A DNA stretch of 64,000 nt from Parabacteroides sp. An277 (lineage in GTDB: Bacteria > Bacteroidota > Bacteroidia > Bacteroidales > Tannerellaceae), in NCBI RefSeq assembly GCF_002159645.1, contig NZ_NFJB01000017.1:1-64000 (forward strand). The letters run 5' to 3'. This document shows, in pieces, positions 59,919 through 64,000 of the stretch. Each line of letters opens with the position of its first letter. Positions within the stretch are counted from its first letter, which is position 1. The notes beneath the pieces were generated by a model. The model was not told where the DNA came from. It ran no database searches and was given only the letters and a program-made list of their open reading frames with translations. The position numbers and the translations under genes were made by a program.

Positions 59919-59926
59919 CAAAAGTA
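59919..59926 (-). promoter_or_regulatory. -7 box of the toxin-antitoxin operon
   Basis: On the minus strand the bases read TACTTTTG, matching TAnnTTTG. The predicted start is near 59912, about 20 nt before the antitoxin ATG. The toxin-antitoxin pair can therefore be expressed independently of the capsule operon. Confidence 0.55.
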
Positions 59927-59948
59927 ACTATTTCCTTTGAATATTCTA

Positions 59949-61097
59949 TTAAACTTCCTCCCAATATGTATCTGGACGATTCGGATCAAAGCATTCGTTG
60001 CACCAAATAAAAGTGACCAAATCTTCCGTTTCCGAAAGATTAATAATGTTATGTGTATACCCTGGTATCATCTCTATTACCTCCATCTTCTCACCGCTTA
60101 CTTCAAAACGGATTACTTCATCCGTCCCGATTTTCCGGAGCTGAATCAATCCATGACCGCTTACCACCACAAACTTCTCGTTCTTCGTATGGTGCCAGTG
60201 TTGTCCCTTCGTGATTCCCGGCTTCGAAATATTCACGGAGAATTGTCCCCGGTCGGACGTACGGATGATTTCGGTAAAGCTTCCTCTATCATCCACATTC
60301 ATCTTCAAGGGATAACAGAACTTCTCTTTCGGTAGATAAGACAAATAGGTCGAATAAAGCTTCTTCGTAAACGCATCGCCCAAATTCGGGACTTCCTCAT
60401 TCTTAGGCATTTCTTTGAACGCATAAAGTAAATCCACGATTTCCCCTAACGTAATCGTATGAACCGTCGGAACCACGCAAAAATCACCTTCCCGATGTTC
60501 TTGTCCAGACAAAGCCGCAATCAGTTCATCCACTACATCATCAATATACACCAACTTCATCACCACCGAAGGGTCGTTTACCTGAATAGGCAAATCGTTC
60601 GCGATATTGTTACAGAAGGTTGCTACCGCACTGTTATAATTCGGACGGCACCATTTCCCGAACAGATTCGGGAATCGATACACCAACACTTTAGCTCCGG
60701 TTTCCTTGGCATACGCAAACAACAGGTTTTCACCAGCCCGCTTCGATTCCCCGTATGGATTATCCCATTCGGCTTGAATCGACGAAGAAATCATGACCGG
60801 ACAAGTATTATTATATTTCCTCAATGTATCCAACAAAGTGGAAGCAAACCCGAAATTCCCTTTCATAAACTCAACCGGGTCTTTCGGACGGTTCACGCCT
60901 GCCAAATTAAAAACGAAATCAGCCTTTTTACAATAGGCATCCAATTCCGCTGGGTCATTATCCACATCGTATTCAAAGACTTCTATTTCTTCTCCCGAAA
61001 TGGAATAATTCTTTGCTTTTCCCAACTGGATATTACGCAATTGGGACACCAAATTCTTCCCGACGAACCCTTTGGCGCCGGTTACTAATATGTTCAT
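59949..61097 (-). CDS. fnlB: CapF/FnlB-type reductase with C-terminal cupin
   Basis: A protein of 382 residues. The N-terminal ~250 residues form an SDR domain (MNILVTGAKGFVGKNLVSQL; SSSIQAEWDNPYGESKRAGENLL with YxxxK). The C-terminal ~120 residues form a cupin (SVNISKPGITKGQHWHHTKNEKFVVVSGHGLIQLRKIG). This two-domain build is specific for CapF/FnlB/WbjC, which epimerises and reduces the 4-keto intermediate from FnlA to UDP-N-acetyl-L-talosamine. It lies between the FnlA- and FnlC-type genes with toxin-antitoxin genes or remnants on both sides. Confidence 0.93.
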   Translation of the reverse strand: MNILVTGAKGFVGKNLVSQLRNIQLGKAKNYSISGEEIEVFEYDVDNDPAELDAYCKKADFVFNLAGVNRPKDPVEFMKGNFGFASTLLDTLRKYNNTCPVMISSSIQAEWDNPYGESKRAGENLLFAYAKETGAKVLVYRFPNLFGKWCRPNYNSAVATFCNNIANDLPIQVNDPSVVMKLVYIDDVVDELIAALSGQEHREGDFCVVPTVHTITLGEIVDLLYAFKEMPKNEEVPNLGDAFTKKLYSTYLSYLPKEKFCYPLKMNVDDRGSFTEIIRTSDRGQFSVNISKPGITKGQHWHHTKNEKFVVVSGHGLIQLRKIGTDEVIRFEVSGEKMEVIEMIPGYTHNIINLSETEDLVTFIWCNECFDPNRPDTYWEEV

Positions 61098-61113
61098 AAA
61101 AATAATTGTTGAA

Positions 61114-61203
61114 TTAAAGAATCATAGCCAAAAGTTCGGATGGGCTTAGAATAGGCATATCTGCTCCTAAAAAATCTTTCTTGTTCCGCGTAATCAAATA
61201 ATA
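61114..61203 (-). pseudogene. C-terminal remnant of a PIN-domain toxin
   Basis: In a frame different from the preceding antitoxin the minus strand reads IYYLITRNKKDFLGADMPIL, then SPSELLAMIL and TAA at 61116-61114. YLITRN..DF is the last active-site strand and loop of PIN-domain ribonuclease toxins. The first ~100 residues of the toxin are absent. It begins inside the last codons of the DUF6364-type antitoxin gene, as expected for an antitoxin-toxin operon that lost most of its toxin by deletion. Confidence 0.65.
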
Positions 61204-61463
61204 AATCCGTACTTATCAGCTAAATAATGTTCTCTTTCCTTATCCCAATCCATAGCATTACCATCGATGTGTAAATGCCCAGCCAAAGACTTCACTTCCT
61301 TTGAAATAGGAAAATTCTTTATTTTTTCCTCTAAAGAAGGTTTGGAGACCCATTTCATCAAAAATGATTCTATAACAGCAGATAAATCCACACCTTGCTC
61401 TTTTGCATACAGAGATGCCCGCTGAAATACGCTTCTATTTATATGTAAAGCAATTTGTTCCAT
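61194..61463 (-). CDS. Orphan DUF6364-like antitoxin
   Basis: Start at 61463 (MEQIALHINRSVFQRASLY); 89 residues. An N-terminal ribbon-helix-helix-like part (IALHINRSVFQRASLYAKEQGVDLSAVIESFLMKWV) is followed by PSLEEKIKNFPISKEVKSLAG, a pattern common in DUF6364 antitoxins that pair with PIN-domain toxins. It ends DKYGFII, where the remains of the PIN toxin begin. The antitoxin therefore no longer has a functional cognate toxin in cis. Confidence 0.75.
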   Translation of the reverse strand: MEQIALHINRSVFQRASLYAKEQGVDLSAVIESFLMKWVSKPSLEEKIKNFPISKEVKSLAGHLHIDGNAMDWDKEREHYLADKYGFII

Positions 61464-61530
61464 ACGGCCTTTCACTTTTTTGCAAAAAAAGAAAGAAATC
61501 CTAATCTATCCAATCTTTTTGACAGAAATA

Positions 61531-62604
61531 TCACTCACTTCGTATCTCCCGTGATTTCTCACGCTCAATCAATCCCAAGTCGGCCTGAATGAATCGTAGA
61601 CGCATCAACTGTTCTTTCATGCCTTCTACATCCAACCGACGCGTGTTGTGGCTGTGATAGTCTTCTATACGAGACACATCCTCGTTGCCTTCCGTAAAGA
61701 ACTTATCGTAGTTCAAATCGCGTGTGTCACAAGGAATCCGGTAATAGTTGCCCATATCGATAGCCCGTACCATCTCCTCGCGTGTAACCAACGTCTCATA
61801 GAGTTTCTCGCCATGCCGTGTTCCGATGACTTTCACTTCTGTTTCACCATACTTCGGATCCACTTTCGCATAGATTTCTTTCAAAGCTGTCGCCAATGTC
61901 TCCAACGTAGCAGCCGGAGCCTTCTGCACAAACAAATCACCATTATGACCATGCGTGAAAGCATAAACCACCAAATCGACCGCATCATCCAACGTCATCA
62001 TAAAGCGTGTCATATTCGGATCGGTAATCGTAATCGGTTTCCCATCCATCATCTGCTCCACCCAAAGCGGAATCACCGACCCCCGACTTGCCATCACATT
62101 CCCATAGCGCGTGCAACAGATGGTAGTCTGTGCCCCTTCGCCCAGTTCGCGTCCTTTCGCAATCGCTACTTTCTCCATCAACGCTTTCGAGATGCCCATC
62201 GCATTGATCGGGTAAGCTGCCTTGTCGGTAGAAAGAACCACGACGTTCTTCACCCCATGTTCGATAGCCGAAAGCAACACATTCTCCGTGCCCAACACAT
62301 TGGTACGTGTCGCCTCCATCGGGAAGAACTCACAACTCGGTACCTGCTTTAAAGCTGCTGCAGAAAACACATAGTCCACACCCCGCATCGCCACATCCAC
62401 CGATGTCTTGTTTCGCACATTCCCAATATAAAACTTCACCTTCGGACTTTGAAGCGCATGACGCATATCATCCTGCTTCTTCTCATCCCGGCTAAAAATC
62501 CGAATCTCTTTGATATCGGAATTGAGGAAACGCCGCAACACCGCATTTCCGAATGAACCTGTTCCTCCTGTGATTAGGAGGACTTTGTCTTTGAAGATTG
62601 ACAT
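61531..62604 (-). CDS. fnlA: FnlA/CapE-type UDP-GlcNAc 4,6-dehydratase/5-epimerase
   Basis: A protein of 357 residues with NAD motif LITGGTGSFGNAVLRRFL, the substrate loop FSAAALKQVPSCEFFPMEA, and the active-site segment STDKAAYPINAMGISKALMEK. These are the marks of the FlaA1/CapE/FnlA/WbjB branch, short soluble enzymes that convert UDP-GlcNAc to a 4-keto-6-deoxy-L-sugar, the first step to UDP-L-FucNAc. It starts 3 nt after the stop of the upstream glycosyltransferase. Confidence 0.93.
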   Translation of the reverse strand: MSIFKDKVLLITGGTGSFGNAVLRRFLNSDIKEIRIFSRDEKKQDDMRHALQSPKVKFYIGNVRNKTSVDVAMRGVDYVFSAAALKQVPSCEFFPMEATRTNVLGTENVLLSAIEHGVKNVVVLSTDKAAYPINAMGISKALMEKVAIAKGRELGEGAQTTICCTRYGNVMASRGSVIPLWVEQMMDGKPITITDPNMTRFMMTLDDAVDLVVYAFTHGHNGDLFVQKAPAATLETLATALKEIYAKVDPKYGETEVKVIGTRHGEKLYETLVTREEMVRAIDMGNYYRIPCDTRDLNYDKFFTEGNEDVSRIEDYHSHNTRRLDVEGMKEQLMRLRFIQADLGLIEREKSREIRSE

Positions 62605-62607
62605 AAT

Positions 62608-63825
62608 TTATTTCGATAAAATTTGATTATACAAATCTACATACTCCTGAAACCGTTCTTCTTTATTGAAATATTGAACAGCCCGGTCCCTACAAGCTTT
62701 TGAATAGGCATCTTTTCCTTTTTGGCAAATCTTTTCAATCGCTTTAATCAATCCTTGTATATCTCCTTGTTCCACTACCAAACCCGTCTCGGAAGAGATG
62801 GCTTCCGGGCTACCACCAGTTCGGTATGTAATTACAGGTGTTCCACAAGCTAAAGCCTCTAAATTGGTAGTAGGGAAATTGTCTTCCCATGTCGGATTTA
62901 CAAATGTTAAAGCTGAAACATACAGATCTCTCAATTGTTTTACATTTTCTGTCCGTTGAATACCTATTATTCCATTGGGTAATTCTGCAATTTGTCGTGA
63001 ATTTAATCCTACCAATACGATTGAATAAGATGTAGGTAAAATTTTTCGAAGTTGAATAAAATCTTGTAATCCTTTTCGTTTTTCCCAAACATTGGCTACT
63101 CCTAATACAAAATTAGAATTAGGAATAGAATATTTATTCAATATGGAATTAGACATTGGCATAGGATGAAAAATGGCCGTGTCTACACCATTATAGATAC
63201 GTTGCGAATAGCATTTTTTCAGAAAAGACTGATGTACTAAATTCTCTAACCAATCCGAAACAGGAACCAATGTCAGATTGGATATTGAAGTGAAATGCTT
63301 TTTTCGCAACAGATAATTGGTATTACTATTGTCTAATCCCAAAGAGGTCGGATACTCTTTTTTATTCATGCATTGTTTGCATTGCCATTTCCATTTCTCA
63401 CAGTTGATATAAGAGAAATAAGCACAATGCCCCGTAAACGGCCAGCAATCATGCAACGTCCACACTACCGGAATATTCGTTTTAGATAGATATTCAAACA
63501 AAATCGGATAGTTCAAATAATACCCATGAATATTATGCTGATGGATAATATCTGGTTTTATCTCTTCAATCTGTTGAATCAATCTTTTAGTCGCCTGCTT
63601 AGATACCAATCCATGCCTATCAAACAATCGGGTTTGCAATACATGATTCCATATATCCCATTTATTCCCAATCTTTATCAATTCAGATCGACCTGGATTC
63701 GCATAACGGCCGTACGCAATGTAACTTTTCCATCCGGCCTTTATCGCAGCTTGTCCGATACCTTCGGCTATGCGACCAGTGGATCCCGTATTGGCTACGG
63801 AGTTTATTTGGAGGAGGGTAGGCAT
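62608..63825 (-). CDS. Glycosyltransferase family 4 of the capsule locus
   Basis: A GT-B enzyme of 405 residues: LQINSVANTGSTGRIAEGIG at the N-terminus, HQHNIHGYYLNYP, WTLHDCWPFTGHCAYFSY with a Cys-containing insert (CEKWKWQCKQCMNKKEYP), and the GT4 C-domain (NPTWEDNFPTTNLEALACGTPVITYRTGGSPEAI). The Cys-rich insert after HDCW is typical of WcaL/colanic-type capsule transferases. Its ATG overlaps the upstream stop as TAATG. It transfers a sugar to the growing repeat unit at the cytoplasmic face; acceptor and donor are unknown. Confidence 0.88.
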   Translation of the reverse strand: MPTLLQINSVANTGSTGRIAEGIGQAAIKAGWKSYIAYGRYANPGRSELIKIGNKWDIWNHVLQTRLFDRHGLVSKQATKRLIQQIEEIKPDIIHQHNIHGYYLNYPILFEYLSKTNIPVVWTLHDCWPFTGHCAYFSYINCEKWKWQCKQCMNKKEYPTSLGLDNSNTNYLLRKKHFTSISNLTLVPVSDWLENLVHQSFLKKCYSQRIYNGVDTAIFHPMPMSNSILNKYSIPNSNFVLGVANVWEKRKGLQDFIQLRKILPTSYSIVLVGLNSRQIAELPNGIIGIQRTENVKQLRDLYVSALTFVNPTWEDNFPTTNLEALACGTPVITYRTGGSPEAISSETGLVVEQGDIQGLIKAIEKICQKGKDAYSKACRDRAVQYFNKEERFQEYVDLYNQILSK

Positions 63826-64000
63826 TAAGCCGCCCTCCTTTCTTCTATTCCTAAATTAAACGGAAGATTTACCCCCCCCTGTTTAATATTATTTAACTTA
63901 TCAACGAAAGGATAGTTGTTCAGTACGGGCAACAGAACTGTTTCCAACATTTTTGAAAATTCATATTTTTGGAGATATAAATTCCTCCCTTTTTTCCCCA
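63825..64000 (-). CDS. C-terminal end of an upstream capsule-operon gene (partial)
   Basis: The frame enters from the right edge and ends at TAA 63827-63825, which overlaps the next ATG (TAATG). Visible residues: KKGRNLYLQKYEFSKMLETV, LLPVLNNYPFVDKLNNIKQG, then GVNLPFNLGIEERRAA. Tight coupling supports a real gene, probably another capsule enzyme, but 58 residues are too few to name it. A run of eight G (8 C on the plus strand, about 63872-63879) lies in the codons for Gly-Gly-Val. Confidence 0.6.
   Translation of the reverse strand, partial: GKKGRNLYLQKYEFSKMLETVLLPVLNNYPFVDKLNNIKQGGVNLPFNLGIEERRAA

Noticed and set aside
1-64000. Insertion sequences, integrases, rRNA or tRNA genes
   Set aside because: None were recognised in either strand despite many repeats; the repeats found carry no transposase.

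Overview
The window reads as chromosome of a gut-type Bacteroidales bacterium, most likely Parabacteroides or a close relative (inference). Support: a SusC/SusD pair, Bacteroidetes -7 boxes of the form TAnnTTTG in front of several genes, BY-kinase/Wza capsule genes, DUF4248 and HU-like proteins beside a capsule locus, and a fimbrillin/GLUG lipoprotein. No rRNA, tRNA, transposase, integrase or CRISPR array was recognised.

Layout. 0-20 kb: an MFS remnant; a Dna2-like nuclease-helicase split by a frameshift; a SusC/SusD pair followed by a secreted endonuclease/phosphatase-family lipoprotein; two divergent SF1 helicases. Then comes an AT-rich two-gene cassette bracketed by two inverted, related structured RNAs (14.96-15.19 and 16.62-16.90 kb), a 42-bp palindromic tandem array between two plus-strand terminators, and housekeeping genes (DUF2148, LdhA-type dehydrogenase). 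20-31 kb: ECF sigma factor, the cell-shape operon mreBCD-mrdA-rodA, purH and a CPA1 antiporter. 31-45 kb, all minus strand: an outer-membrane/export set (two OmpA-like proteins, Wza-like lipoprotein, BY-kinase, YwqE-type phosphatase), then a 54-residue peptide gene, a GLUG lipoprotein, an HPr-kinase-like ATPase, an S26-type peptidase, PqqD, a nucleotidyltransferase and an ABC exporter. The last five have the gene content of peptide-tailoring loci, with no recognised cyclase. 45-53 kb: a phage-like module (HTH replication protein, DnaB, short primase, DUF4248, HU-like protein, glucosaminidase, small membrane proteins) interrupted by an ATPase plus putative PD-(D/E)XK nuclease pair. 53-64 kb: a capsule operon with an fnlA-fnlB-fnlC-wbuB...wbuC order, predicting N-acetyl-L-fucosamine, carrying an inserted toxin-antitoxin pair, a decayed PIN antitoxin-toxin pair, an HNH remnant and a three-gene unknown operon. 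It runs off the right edge.

The intergenic DNA is rich in repeats: a 92-bp palindromic element in two copies, REP-like palindromes built on GACCTC..GAGGTC and CGAAGCGGAGCGAGGC, two copies of a long hairpin element, and 23-, 42- and 104-bp tandem arrays. The observations most worth testing are the twin RNAs around the AT-rich cassette, the PqqD/kinase/peptidase/ABC cluster with its candidate peptide, and the ATPase-nuclease pair.
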